Notes under the pieces: generated by a model | Seen by the model: the letters and a program-made list of their open reading frames with translations, nothing else | What the model was told of the DNA's origin: nothing | Database searches by the model: none | NCBI GenBank assembly: GCA_958295665.1 | Contig: OY282559.1 | Span: 263,414,057 to 263,478,056 of the forward strand | Length of the DNA stretch: 64,000 nucleotides | Origin: Tipula vernalis | Lineage: Eukaryota; Arthropoda; Insecta; Diptera; Tipulidae | Direction: 5' to 3' | Program-made: the position numbers and the translations under genes | In this document: positions 22,515 to 33,454 of the stretch, piece by piece | How positions within the stretch are numbered: the first letter of the stretch is position 1 | Layout: each line of letters begins with the position of its first letter

Positions 22515-23186
22515 CCTGGGGGTCAATTCTCGTTCTATGAAAAAACCTAATTAAAAAAAAGTTTTCATTTTGATTCCATCAAGTCTTTTTCATTTATAAC
22601 ATTTCACACAACGACAATAAGCGATTCTCGATGTCCAAATGAAAAAGAATCGTGAGAAAAACGCTGAATAAGTTATTTCCATAGTAAGCTACACTGTAAA
22701 CACATATTTTTTCGAGTTTCATGTATATTTCCGCTAGCTGATACAACAATTGGTTTAAATATTAGCTAAATAAATGATAAAGTAGATTTAGTTAATCAGT
22801 TTTTGTCATTGGCTGTCAAAATATAAAGTAAATTATAAAATTGACCAAATTATTTTTAAAACTTAACTAAATTAATTATTTGGAGGCTTTTCTTAAATAT
22901 ACGAAATAGTTTTTAATAGATTTACTTATTAGTTAAGTTTAAAGTGAATCATATTATACTTTCAATGCACATTTAATGGTAAAAATACAAATTTAGTTTT
23001 TATAGAATTTTATTTCCATATTTATGATGTTCTCACCGCCAAAATGGTCGGTGAGAAAGTTTTATTCATATGAAAAGATTTTGACGTCATTTTTCTCCTT
23101 CTCATGGAGCATGAATCGGAAATGTGTATTTCTCACTGAAAAAACTTTTCATTGTACTTTTCATAGAACGAGAATTGACCCCCAGG
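22515..23186. mobile_element. 672-bp TIR element, superfamily unknown
   Basis: 29-bp perfect inverted ends starting CCTGGGGGTCAATTCTCGTT (22,515-22,543 and 23,158-23,186). The interior is AT-rich and noncoding. If the outermost CCTGG and CCAGG are a 5-bp CCWGG target duplication, excising the element and one copy rejoins the host endonuclease codons exactly (...SETW|TSP...), so this boundary is well supported. A second inverted similarity (GAAAAGTTTT...) lies just inside the ends. Non-autonomous; no transposase. Confidence 0.82.
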
Positions 23187-23298
23187 TTTCGGATAGAATA
23201 ACGATATCAATACAATTGGATTGTGTATAATGGTATAGTAGATCTTTATTACTGTTTAAACTACGAATGTTAATTTGTAAAATTTTTAAAGGCTGCAT
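23187..23298 (-). pseudogene. I-type LINE ORF2 start: endonuclease N terminus
   Basis: ATG at 23,296-23,298. The protein opens MQPLKILQINIRSLNSNKDL and reaches DIVILSETW, the catalytic Glu-containing motif of APE endonucleases. It is cut right after this tryptophan by the TIR element beginning at 23,186. The frame resumes at 22,514 as TSPNSNLIFNNYNLIN, then meets the A-tail of the jockey insertion at 22,466. Confidence 0.82.
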
Positions 23299-23417
23299 AA
23301 TGGAAGAATAAAAAGAAAACAAAAACTAGAAAAAAGAAAAAGTTTATTTTTTAATAAATTTATTTAACTTAATTTTGAGAGTCCAAACTAGCCGGATTTT
23401 TATTAAAGTCATCGGAA

Positions 23418-24599
23418 TTACATATTTATAAGTAATTTGATGTCATTAAAAAATGAATCTCTTTCGCTTATTTGATTTTTTAACTCGTTTACCAAGTCTG
23501 TTAAGATTTTAATTCTTCTAGCTTCAGAGTTCATTAAATTGTTATTGGGCCAGGCTTGAGTTTCAGCACAGATATCATTAGTGAAATCTTTTGGTTTGGG
23601 GACTTTTTATTGGCTATCATAAAGGTGGCTTTTGGCTTCCCTGAAACTTGATTTATTTAATATCATATGCTCTCTAATTTGTTTCTGTCTATATCTTTCA
23701 TTACACTTGACAAAGTTAGTAGTGTGGCCTATTCCACAATACTTACAAGACTCTTTCATGTCGCATTCATGTTCGGCCTCTACAGGTTTTGCACACGTTG
23801 AACATCTATTAATTTTTGATTTACATTTAGTAATTGTGTGTCCGTAATTCAGACATTTTTTGCAGAATAACGGATTTGGTATGAAATTTCTACTTTTAAT
23901 AAGATACGATCTAATATTTTCTTGAATTTCTTTAACAGAGAGTTTGGTAGGGATATTTCTAATTAGGCCGATTGTGGATGTGAAATTTTTAGGTATATAG
24001 CCCGTATAGTTATCAAATTGTTTAAAGGCATCTGATTAGACGCAATTATTTCCGTCTTCAAAATTATTAAAGACAATTTTAGCCACATTTTTGCTAACAC
24101 TTGAGATATTTTTGACATTTTCGAAATTGTTTGATTTAAGTGCTTTACCCAAGTTAACTATGTTTAAATTCTCTTTACTAACAAATACAGTAAATGGGCC
24201 GTTATCTAATCGGTTATATAAATTAATTTTATCTGCAGTAGCGGGCGTCCTGTTTAAGTTATTAGATGAATCAATAGATATAGTGGGAGAAGATGATGTA
24301 GGAACTATTATTTTATTTGGCATATTTGCGACGTGATTTTTACTAAGTTTCCTTTTAATTTCCTTATTGGGATTATTATTGTATTCACTGTTTACTATTA
24401 TGTCATTATTAAAAACGATTTTTGATTTTTTTGTATTTATTTCATCTTCATAATTAGATAAATCAGCAGAAGTAAATGGTGGAGGTTCAAAGTACTGCGT
24501 ACTTTGTCCCTCCTTGCTTGTGTTAGGTGGATTTATTATTTTGTGGATAGAAAGAAAAACGACTATGAAAAGACTTAACCGACTGATAAAAACAAACAA
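23418..24599 (-). pseudogene. I-type LINE ORF1 (gag-like, CCHC knuckles)
   Basis: One reading frame runs from about 24,599 to a TAA at 23,418-23,420, interrupted by two in-frame TAA codons (24,036-24,038 and 23,607-23,609). After a low-complexity N-terminal half come GPFTVFVSKENLNIVNLGKA and TIGLIRNIPTKLSVKEI. These resemble the RRM-like segment seen before the knuckles in insect LINE gags. The knuckles are CKKCLNYGHTITKC, CSTCAKPVEAEHEC and CKYCGIGHTTNFVKC, all with intact ligands. The first 20 codons (hydrophobic MFVFISRLSLF) are probably 5' UTR read through, so the true start is uncertain. Confidence 0.8.
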
Positions 24600-25820
24600 A
24601 TCAAAAATAAACTATTAACATATTAATTTAAATGAAATACAAATTAATTAAAATCAAAAGAAATATTGATAAATTTATAAAACACCACTAAAAAAAGAGA
24701 CGCTCACACAATAAAATTTCGAGAAAGAATTGATAACATAGTTTGCAGTTAATTCAATTTATCCATCCCAAGGTGGTGTCATCAGTAATACCGCATTCCG
24801 CACATTTATCTAGTACCATTTCCAAGTGAGGTCAAACCAGAGAAGCGCCGCTTTGTATTTCTCTAAAAGTTTAAACACACTTAATTGTGTTTTATTATAG
24901 TAGATTCCAGTCCGAACAGCAAGAGTACTTAGCAGTCTTATATTATCCCGTTTAATTAATCATCAATATTATTTAAAATAATTAAAATTTCAAGAGAAGA
25001 AATAATTTCCTTCTCATACGTTACACTGTGAAAACGTGAATGTATCACTGCCTTAACTCGCACGTGAGAAAAAATTAGAGAACACAAGCATACTTTTCAT
25101 GCTTTTTATATAGGAGAAGCAACCGAGCGGTACAACTAATTTTGAGCGTGTAGCTATTGCTGTCATATACATTTTTGTTTTTGTTTTTTCTGTTATTTTT
25201 TCATTTTTGTTTTTGACCGTTTCCATAGTCGTACTTAAATAAAAATGAATTTTTAGGTACATAAAAGAAGTTAGGGACAAAGAATATTTTAACATTTTTG
25301 AATTAACTTATTAAGGACGTGTGCGAAGTTGGTGATAATTTTTTATGTAATAATTTTGACAGGAGTGAAATAATTTTCTTTTCCATATTTTGTAATAAGT
25401 TTTATTTGTACTATTTTTTAGAAGTAATTTAACGTAATAGGGCTTAATTAGTGTTACTGTGCGTTTTTATTTATGAATATTATTACAGAAGTGTCAAATT
25501 TACAACACGTCGTGGCTGTGATAATTTGGTTGCGTACAGAATAATGTCATGATTAATACAGCTGGAATAATAAACTTCCAAAGTATTTTAGATTATTATT
25601 TTGTATTTTTATTATTTTTAAAAATAAGACGATTCACGTTTGTAACAGATCTCTTTGTATATAAAATCTAGAATTATTTTGTTGTTTTGAAAATTTGAAG
25701 TACGAAATATATCTTTATTTTACGATGTTTGATTATATGAAATATATAATTATTTTTCACCTGTCCTCTGGGTTGAATGGGCTAAGCTCAAAATGGATTG
25801 AGCCAAAAGTTCTGTAAATT
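24600..25820. other. No gene seen; includes probable 5' region of the I-type LINE
   Basis: The first few hundred bases past 24,599 may be the 5' UTR of the minus-strand LINE; its 5' boundary is not visible. The rest is AT-rich with only short ORFs lacking motifs. Confidence 0.45.
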
Positions 25821-25829
25821 TAACATACT

Positions 25830-25990
25830 TTACAGAATTTAGATTTTCTAATAATTTTGATGGTTTTAAAAATTGTAGTATCGCCGATCACAGAGATGTC
25901 CAGAAGGTCTTGCCCATATTTTCGGATAAATTTGCCACGTGCCAGTATACGTGGTCAACCTTATCCAATTGTGATGAACTATACTAAATT
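25830..25990 (-). repeat. Satellite-like unit A, inverted single copy
   Basis: Reverse complement of the unit repeated at 27,010-27,740. Shared blocks are AGATGTCCA.AAGGTCTTGC, CCCATATTTTCGGATAAATT, AACCTTATCCAATTGTGATG and ATAATTTTGATGGTTTTAAA. It forms the left arm of a symmetric structure with the array on the right. Confidence 0.75.
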
Positions 25991-26279
25991 TTACAGAGTT
26001 TAGTACTTTATGTAAAATGACTTAAAATCGAACACATGGTGCATTGCATTGCAATTAACTGCAGTTTTCGACAACGAGAATCTCTATCGCTAATACTCCT
26101 TACTCTCACGGTATCTGATATAGCAACGGAGTGTGTACCATTTTAAGGTTTTTGATGTATTGACTTATTTTAATTTTTGATTTAATTTGTTTGGTGGGTT
26201 AGCGGTGAGGAGTCGCAAGGTGCAGATACTTGGGATCTCTTTTACTTAATGATAATACTGTAGTGTAAGGTATTAAGAA

Positions 26280-26400
26280 GCGTCTTGCCGAGGAAATGGT
26301 ATTCTAAAATAGTTTTTAGATAAATCTTTAATGTGGCCAATTAGAATGGGAATTACCGATTATTTCTTTACCGATTTTCGATCTGCGTCAAAGTAGATAA
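26280..26400 (+). repeat. Unit B copy, direct
   Basis: GAAATGGTATTCTAAAATAG, TTTTTAGATAAA, TGGCCAATTAGAATGG and CCGATTTTCGATCTG match the array at 12,890-13,450 in the same orientation. Inverted copies follow at 26,690-27,000. Confidence 0.65.
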
Positions 26401-26689
26401 AGTTCGACAGCTGCATAGTCTATGGAAATTGCAACTGACAATAAAACAAACTTTTATGACATTGCCTGTTGATATTTTTGAGAATTTGGCAACTGTTGAG
26501 GTTTCTCATATTGATAAATTTATTAATAATTAAAAAACTGGTATATTAAGTTAAATTAAGATATATTTATCATACATCTGCCGGAAAATTTAATCCTAAT
26601 CAAAGTAAAATAAGAAAAAATGGGTAAGAGCACGCACAGCATCAGTAAAACTTCCAAAGTTAGCGTAGGGTCCCGGAATTCGAAAAATA

Positions 26690-27000
26690 ATTTTACAATC
26701 TCATTTCCGTAGTTCATGTGAAATTTAATTCAAATCAGCTGAGGAATAGCTGAGTTCTAACCAAACAAGCCATATTCCACAACTTTATCTAAAAATAATT
26801 TTAAGGTCCCATTTCCATCGCAAATGTCACTGAAATCGGTTCCAAAATAGATATGTTCCATCCTAGTTAGCCTTATTCCAGAACTACATCTAAAATCATT
26901 TAAGAATCCTATTTCCAACGGACATGTCAAATTCAATCACAATCGGTTAAGGAATAGTAGCTATGTAAGTTCCATCCTAATTAGCCATATTCCAAATTTA
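26690..27000 (-). repeat. Unit B copies, inverted
   Basis: Two to three copies of the complement of unit B (GTTCCATCCTAATTAGCCAT, AAATCATTTAAGAATCCTAT, AATCGGTTAAGGAATAG). With the direct copy at 26,280 they form an inner inverted pair centred near 26,540. Confidence 0.7.
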
Positions 27001-27004
27001 TTAA

Positions 27005-27745
27005 AAAGCAAGTAGACTCATACATGGCCAATTTATACGAAAATATGGGCAAGACCTTGTGGACATCTCTGTGATCGGAGATACAACAATTTTTAAGGAT
27101 AAGGTTGACCCCGTAGACTTGCATAAAGCCAATTTATACGAAAATATGGGCAAGACCTTGTGGACATCTCTGTGATCGGAGATACACCAATTTTTAAAAC
27201 CATCAAAATTATTAAAAATTCTAAATTCTGTGAAGTATATTATATTTCATAACATTTGGATAAGGTTGACCCCGTATATTCTTACATGGCCAATTTATCT
27301 GAAAATATGTGCAAGACCATGTGGACATCTCTGTGATCGGAGATACAACAATTTTTAAAACCATCAAAATTATTAGAAATTCTAAATTCTGTGAAGTATA
27401 GTATAGATCATCACAATTGGATAAAGTTGGCCACGTAGAGGGGTATATGGCCAATTTATCTGACAATATGGTCTATCCGAGGATATGTGCAAGACCTTGT
27501 AGACATCTCTGCGGTCGGCGATATAAAACTCTTAAAATAATCCAGAATTATTAAAAATTCCAAAAGCTGTGAAATATATTATAGTTTATCATAATTGGAT
27601 CAGCTTGGTGACATTGACCGCTATATGGCTTAGCTATTCTAAGAAATATGCGGGGCCTTCGGGACATTTCCAGGATCGACACTAAATAATTATTTAAACC
27701 ATTAAAATTCAGTCAACTTTTAAATTATCTGAAATATAGTAATGT
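27005..27745 (+). repeat. Unit A tandem array, ~100-165-bp units
   Basis: Four to five units with consensus blocks GGCCAATTTATACGAAAATA, TGGGCAAGACCTTGTGGACA, TCTCTGTGATCGGAGATACA, ATTTTTAAAACCATCAAAAT and GGATAAGGTTGACC. The first two units are nearly identical and later ones progressively diverged (27,440-27,600 and 27,610-27,740). One unit (27,020-27,115) lacks the middle third. No ORF of note. Confidence 0.8.
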
Positions 27746-29829
27746 TCAACACAAGTGCATGCTTTTGGTTAACGAGATAAACAGATGGTCCAGCTATCCA
27801 AAAACGATGAAAAGAATCTGTTTCATGATGAAAAACATCTGTTTGGTGGTACGAAAAATCCACAATTACAAAAAATTGAAATTTTCATATAATTTAAATT
27901 TCAATTGGAAAATAGCTAGTTTAACAGTGCGATTTTTTGTTATTTTTTTAGCATAAACTTCACGCTCATATTTCAAGTTTTACTAAAAAAATTTTTGTTA
28001 ATACTTACGGAAAATCCTTGTGAAATTCAGACTATTTTCGGCTGTATTAGCAATTTCACGATAAATAATACCACAATTATTAACACAATAATACCACTTT
28101 AAAGATATTTTATTATTTTTATTGATAATTTTTAAAAACATATTTACGTTATTATGTAAACACAAAATTGATTTAAACAAAAAAAAGAGAAAGAAAAACT
28201 TTTTAACATATTAGCGGACGTAGAGGAGAAGTAATTGTGCCACCAGCCACCGTGTTATTTCCAGAAATGAGCAGCTAAATAAATATGTATATTTCTTGGG
28301 AAAGAACGACAGAATGAATGCTGTCCTGAAAAATCAACATTTTTTAATTGTGTCACTCTTCTTGTGCATTGTCGATGTGAATAACTTAAATTGCTCTGTC
28401 AAATGTATGTTTACGAAACACAATGGAATACATTGATTAAGAATTTATTTTGTAAGGAAAATATAGTTTTAAACCGGAACAGAATTGGATAGCAAAGTCA
28501 GTATCTGATTTAAAATGAAGAAGTTAATTAAAATAAATCCATTGGTTTTTTGTCAGAAGCACCTTTTCGTCAAAATCAGAAGTTCGCAAAATCCTGTGTG
28601 ACGAAACTTCTTTCACCACAAATTAAACTTCTATTTCGCATTCCACCTTTTTTACATATCCACATATAGTATGTACAAGTAAATATGTTTACACTACAGT
28701 AAAATTTATTATGGAGCCATGTTATCAGATTTCTAATATCCGGTTCATTCATAATATACTCTATGCACAGATACATACATACGTTCAACTTACATAATAT
28801 ACGAATATTTTTTTTTGTTGTGTTACAAAAATGCAATATTTTTTGTTCACCAGATGAAAATTCGTATTAAAAAATATTTTCACTATTTAGTGCAAATTAA
28901 AAATTAAAAAAAAAAAAAAAAAACGGAATATGTACTCGTATGTCGTCTATACGCTTGTAAAAACAAAATATTATTCTAGTGTTTATAACGGAAAAGTTCA
29001 TAATTTTTGTAATGTCGCATAAATAATGAAAAAGCTTTTGGGAAATTTATGTTTAAAAAATGCATCAACTAAATAGACGCGGTGAGATTAAAGCGGATAC
29101 ATTGCCCGGACAATGATTTGAGATGTGTACGGAAAACATATTTTTGATGCTTTTTTTTGTAATAGTTTTACTCGTTCCATATAGTATAGACTATGACATA
29201 CAACGTTTTGATCCACTTTAAACTTCGTACACATATTTAAATCCATACATATAAGTTTATACAATTAATATCATGCAACAGAATCATCCTTCGAGCAAAA
29301 GTAAGTGTAAAAGTTGCACACCCCTCATAAGGAAATGTTATTGTCCAATTGTGATTAAATTTTCCGACCCAATGCTTACTTACATATGTAGGTTTTGTAT
29401 TAATTTCTGCGATATTAAAGTATAACGTTATTTATTTTGTTTTGCTTATTACTAATGAAATATAATTAAGATGCATTTCTCGATCGGATTTTTATGATCG
29501 GAATCCAGGTGCAATGTTTTCAAACTATTGATGTTAATTTCTAAACAGCGAAGATAATTTATTAGCATTAATTACACAAGATGCCTTAAATTTTGAGTTC
29601 TTAAAGCTATGTCTAATGGAAATTTCCTGTTTTGCAGACAACAACTGGACGTAGCCCGAGTAACATAGAAAGGAACTGAAATTAATGCTGAAATAGAAAA
29701 ACAATAAATTAATTTATAAAACTTTATCATCTGTGCAACCTACAAACAATTTAACAAAACCTAACTAATTGGTTTCATTTTGACATGAACATTTCTGGAT
29801 CATTGTATATTTTTAAGACTTTCGATAAC
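27746..29829. other. No gene seen
   Basis: AT-rich. ORFs of 60-86 codons here have no domain, no supportable start and often overlap poly(A)/(T) runs (for example 28,900-28,922). Confidence 0.55.
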
Positions 29830-29842
29830 AAACCTAAATGAC

Positions 29843-30109
29843 CGAGTAAACGGCGCAGTGGTTAAAGCTGTGGCGGTTGGATCGGGAGGTACGGGATTTT
29901 CCATCATCTGATTACGATCTGTGATGAAGATGAACACATACATGAACACCTGTTGAGAGTGCAGAATCCATGGGCCGACCCACCTTTCATGAAGCAATGC
30001 AATGTGCAGGTGCGTAAAGAAGGACGGTAAAAGTAAACTGCGGAAGAGTTGGGAGTGCATCGAGCCCCAGAATAGATTGCATAGATTAAAACCAAAAAAA
30101 AGAAAAAAA
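29843..30109 (+). mobile_element. tRNA-derived SINE
   Basis: 267 bp bounded by 13-bp target duplications AAACCTAAATGAC (29,830-29,842 and 30,109-30,121, sharing one A with the tail). The 5' part has a pol III A-box match (GGCGCAGTGG at 29,852-29,861) and a weaker B-box-like GGTACGGGATT about 35 bp on, the spacing seen in tRNA-derived SINEs. The 3' end is A-rich (CCAAAAAAAAGAAAAAAA). The body is GC-richer than the surroundings. ORFs overlapping it are incidental. Confidence 0.82.
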
Positions 30110-31014
30110 AACCTAAATGACAGTTTTATCCGCATGAAGTATGGCTCAAGTTTCAAATGTAAACTTTCGTATGATACCATGATAATTAAATGTTTCTATT
30201 AGTAGTAACGGCAAATTTTATCCTTTTTAATGTACATATGTTAGTCAATTTATTTAATCATTTCTATGTGTCAACATGACTGAAAAAAGTCGAATTAAAA
30301 CCCTCTATGAGTTCGAAAGAGACACTAACGTGACGCAGGTAGAATAAAACTTGTACAAAGTGTAGTAATAGCTCGAACTAGCTACAGGTGGTTTACAAAA
30401 TTTTGTTAAGGTCACTTTTCTTTGAAAGATGAACTCCCATCAGAAGTCTGAAATGCGCTACACACAGTAAGAGCACAAATCCTAAATTAACATCGGCAGA
30501 TGTGGGATTCAAGCTCAGAATTTATCGAGATAACACTGCTTTAAATCACAATAAATAGAAAATGAAAAAAAAAAAAACATTTTATTTAATGTGAAAAATT
30601 CCGCAAACTACAGAAAAACAAATATTTATCCTTTTCAGTGCACCTTTCAAGTCGGAGTTTTTACTTTTCGACGTGAATAGTCTGTAAACTTGTTTAGAGT
30701 AAACCCAATGATTGGTTGCGGTTTACTCCCGAGCCACATTACATGATTCCCTGTATGGTTGGGGATATTGAGATTCCCGCGATAGCTCCCTATTAAACCG
30801 ATGTTATTTACTCTTGCATGGATTCAACACACTTCACTGATCTAAACATGTCACTTTTTAGTACTTTTAGGAAAATCGTCGTAATCTACTAATATATAAT
30901 TCAGTGTGCGACCGTAACGCTTTTCTTATATTTCCAATTTAGATGCTTGAATTTTATAACCGAGTAGTGCGAGTGATATAGGTGGTGACTTTTTAACAAG
31001 GAACTGCGAATAGA

Positions 31015-31340
31015 AAATGTTCCGGGTTCGATGCTCATCGAAGTACTTATTAATTTTAATAATTTTTTTGCCTATAACGGTATTTCATTTTGTCAATACG
31101 AATTGAAAAACATAAAATTTTATATTGTAAGACAATGATTATAATGTAATATGTAATAATACATTTTTTAAAACTGTAATGTACATTTAGGCTGGTACCG
31201 AAAATTATTTTTCGATATTCAATTTTTTCCAATAAGCTTTCGGGTTCGATCCTCACCAAGAACGTTTTGCATTATTTTTTTTTTTTTTTTCATTTTATAA
31301 CGGCATTTCATTACAACATAACGAATTGAAAACTATATCC
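31015..31340 (+). repeat. Two diverged copies of a tRNA-like/SINE-like repeat
   Basis: Copy 1 (about 31,022-31,113) and copy 2 (about 31,243-31,337) both have CGGGTTCGAT.CTCA (a good pol III B-box), a T-rich centre, then ATAACGG.ATTTCATT and ACGAATTGAAAA. Upstream parts match poorly. They look like 3' halves of a tRNA-derived SINE or a locally duplicated fragment, not a functional tRNA. Confidence 0.45.
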
Positions 31341-31928
31341 TCTTTATTTATTATTAAAAAATATACCCAGTGTGGGGCGAGACGCTATATGTATAATTAT
31401 ACACCCCACACACTAACACTACTACAAACTAAATGCACCAACACCTCATTGTATCAATATTTCGCGTATAATACGGCCCGCTGTAAATTTCAGCTAAGTG
31501 AGCCTTTTTTAATTCGTGGAGCCCTTTCGATGCAATCATGACCATAGGAACCATTGTAAAATTAGTTTCAAATACTCATATAGGTATCGGGTGTGTTTAT
31601 AAAAATAAGAAACTGAAATTTATTTTATTTCTTCAATTGTTTTGTTAGTTCTTATGTTTTACGTGTGAATAAAGTGTTAAAATTGTGTCATTTTATTGAA
31701 TTTAAAGATAGTTTTTTATTATTGCACTAACGTGTGAAAAATTAGAGCGAAACTTTCGCTCAATTTTTAACGAATTTACACAGACGTTGTGTAAATAGAT
31801 TTGTTATATAGACCTTAATAAATGTAAGCAATATTAAAACTTTTGAAATGTCAATGTTCTCGAAAAAGATTAAATTATTTAAATTTTACTTTACATGAGA
31901 AATCAAAATTTTAAACTTTTTAACTAGA

Positions 31929-33454
31929 ATGGAACGAGAAACTCCGGAAGGACGGAAATTGCGTTTGAATTGTGAACGACAACTAAGGTGGAGAAATCGA
32001 CAGTCGCAAGAAGGTCGTCAACGCAATAATGAGCAAAAACGCCAACGACTTTTAAATAAAATACCGGGAGAAGGCATAATTCGCAGAGCTCAAAATGCAA
32101 ATCGGATACGAAGATCGAGAGCCGCTGGGAATTCATCGATTTTTGATCATGAAACCTTCCGAGACAATGAAATTAATGCTCACAGTTGTGGTGTGATGAA
32201 TGTTGAATGTCGACATTGCCATTCTCTCAATTTTAGTGCTGAAAAATCGTCGGATGGAAACTTCAAATTTTGTTGCCACAAAGGAACTGTATTGCTTGAA
32301 ACATGCGACAATTTCCGTTTCTTCTTCATGAGCTTCTCAGTAATCCTCATCACCCACATTTTCGAGCCTTTCATGATAACATTCGATCGTACAACCCTAT
32401 GCTTGCATTTGCTTCAATGGGTGCGCAAATTCATCAGTTTCAAGGACGAGGCCCTTATGTTTTTCGCGTTCACGGTCAGATCTATCATCGTACTGGCCAC
32501 ATGCATCCAGCTGAAGGTGAGCAACGACAATATGCGCAGCTATATGTTATCGACTCAGCTATGGCGAATCAAGATCGCATGAATCATCCTGCTAATTCGC
32601 GATTGAACGCAACTATTGTCAGCGCTTTGGATGAAATGATTCGAGCGCAAAATATTTATGCGAAAGCCTACCGAAATCTTGGTGAGGTTGAGCGGGAGGA
32701 AGAACAAGCAGCGGCAGCCGACAATCGAACGCTTCCCGTTGTGAACATGGCATTTCGGCGCGATCGTAATGACGATAGACGTCGTTACGATCTTCCAACA
32801 GTTAACGAGGTGGCAATGATTTTTCGCTCTGCCGACGGAGAGCCTCCATTTGAACGTGATTTTCGAGTTTACCCACGTAATGATGAACAACCTCTCATCA
32901 ACCTCAACATTTTAAGTTTACATTTGGATCCGATGACATACGTACTATTCTATCCTTTTGGAGAAGCTGGCTGGCAACCAAACATGCAAATGAATACCAC
33001 TCATTGTCCCGAGAGAAAGCGAACTAAAATCACTCTTCTGCAATGGAAAGTTGCACAAATTGCCATTCGAGTCGGTCGCTTCAATCCAATTCTCCATGGC
33101 GGAAAATTGTTTCAGCAGTGGGCTGTTGATGCTCATCTGCAAGTTGAAGCCAACAATTTGAACTTTGTGCGCAATCAGCAGGGACGCTTACGAGTCGAGC
33201 AATATCGAGGTCTAATGGACGTTTTGAATTATGTGGCAATTCGTCATGGAACTACAGTTGGTCGATCTGTCATCTTGCCATCTTCATTTCAAGGTTCCCC
33301 TCGCAACATGCGCGAAAAGTATCACGACTCTATGGCAATTGTGGCAAAGTACGGCAAGCCTGATCTTTTCATTACTATGACATGCAATCCCAATTGGCCA
33401 GAGATTCGAGAGAACCTTTTTCCTGTACAACAGCCCGGTGACAGACCAGATTAA
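31929..33454 (+). pseudogene. Helitron N-terminal region and start of Rep
   Basis: Frame 1 opens MERETPEGRKLRLNCERQLR (basic, helical) and reaches CRHCHSLNFSAEK...CCHKG, a Cys/His-rich zinc-binding-like cluster. A single-base shift near 32,310 then moves into the frame of QFPFLLHELLSNPHH, which is open to 33,454. That part contains AFASMGAQIHQFQGRGPYVF, HRTGHMHPAEG, YPFGEAGWQP and LFITMTCNPNWPEI, all characteristic of the Helitron N-terminal and Rep entry region. The TAA at 33,452 interrupts an otherwise continuous frame (the next codons read VARVFSINLK). Confidence 0.85.

Larger units (their letters stand above)
19324..24599 (-). mobile_element. I-type LINE (ORF1, endonuclease, RT, RNase H), split by two insertions
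   Basis: Read from 24,599 downwards: gag-like ORF1 with zinc knuckles, a 119-bp gap, then ORF2 starting at 23,298 with APE endonuclease, RT and RNase H. An RNase H domain together with a three-knuckle ORF1 points to the I/LOA side of non-LTR elements. Endonuclease is interrupted by a TIR element (22,515-23,186) and a jockey copy (21,653-22,466). The 3' end is lost at about 19,325, where Penelope-like sequence begins. Several frameshifts and stops; inactive. Confidence 0.82.

Noticed and set aside
24540..24599. Possible signal peptide (MFVFISRLSLFIVVFLS) at the LINE ORF1 start
   Set aside because: LINE gag proteins are not secreted. The stretch is AT-rich leader read in frame upstream of the likely true start.
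29800..30202. ORFs of 63-126 codons on both strands
   Set aside because: They overlap the SINE with its target duplications and A-tail, and contain no domain.
31020..31040. tRNA gene suggested by a GGTTCGAT B-box
   Set aside because: No complete cloverleaf or matching A-box and acceptor stem. The block is part of a repeated pair.
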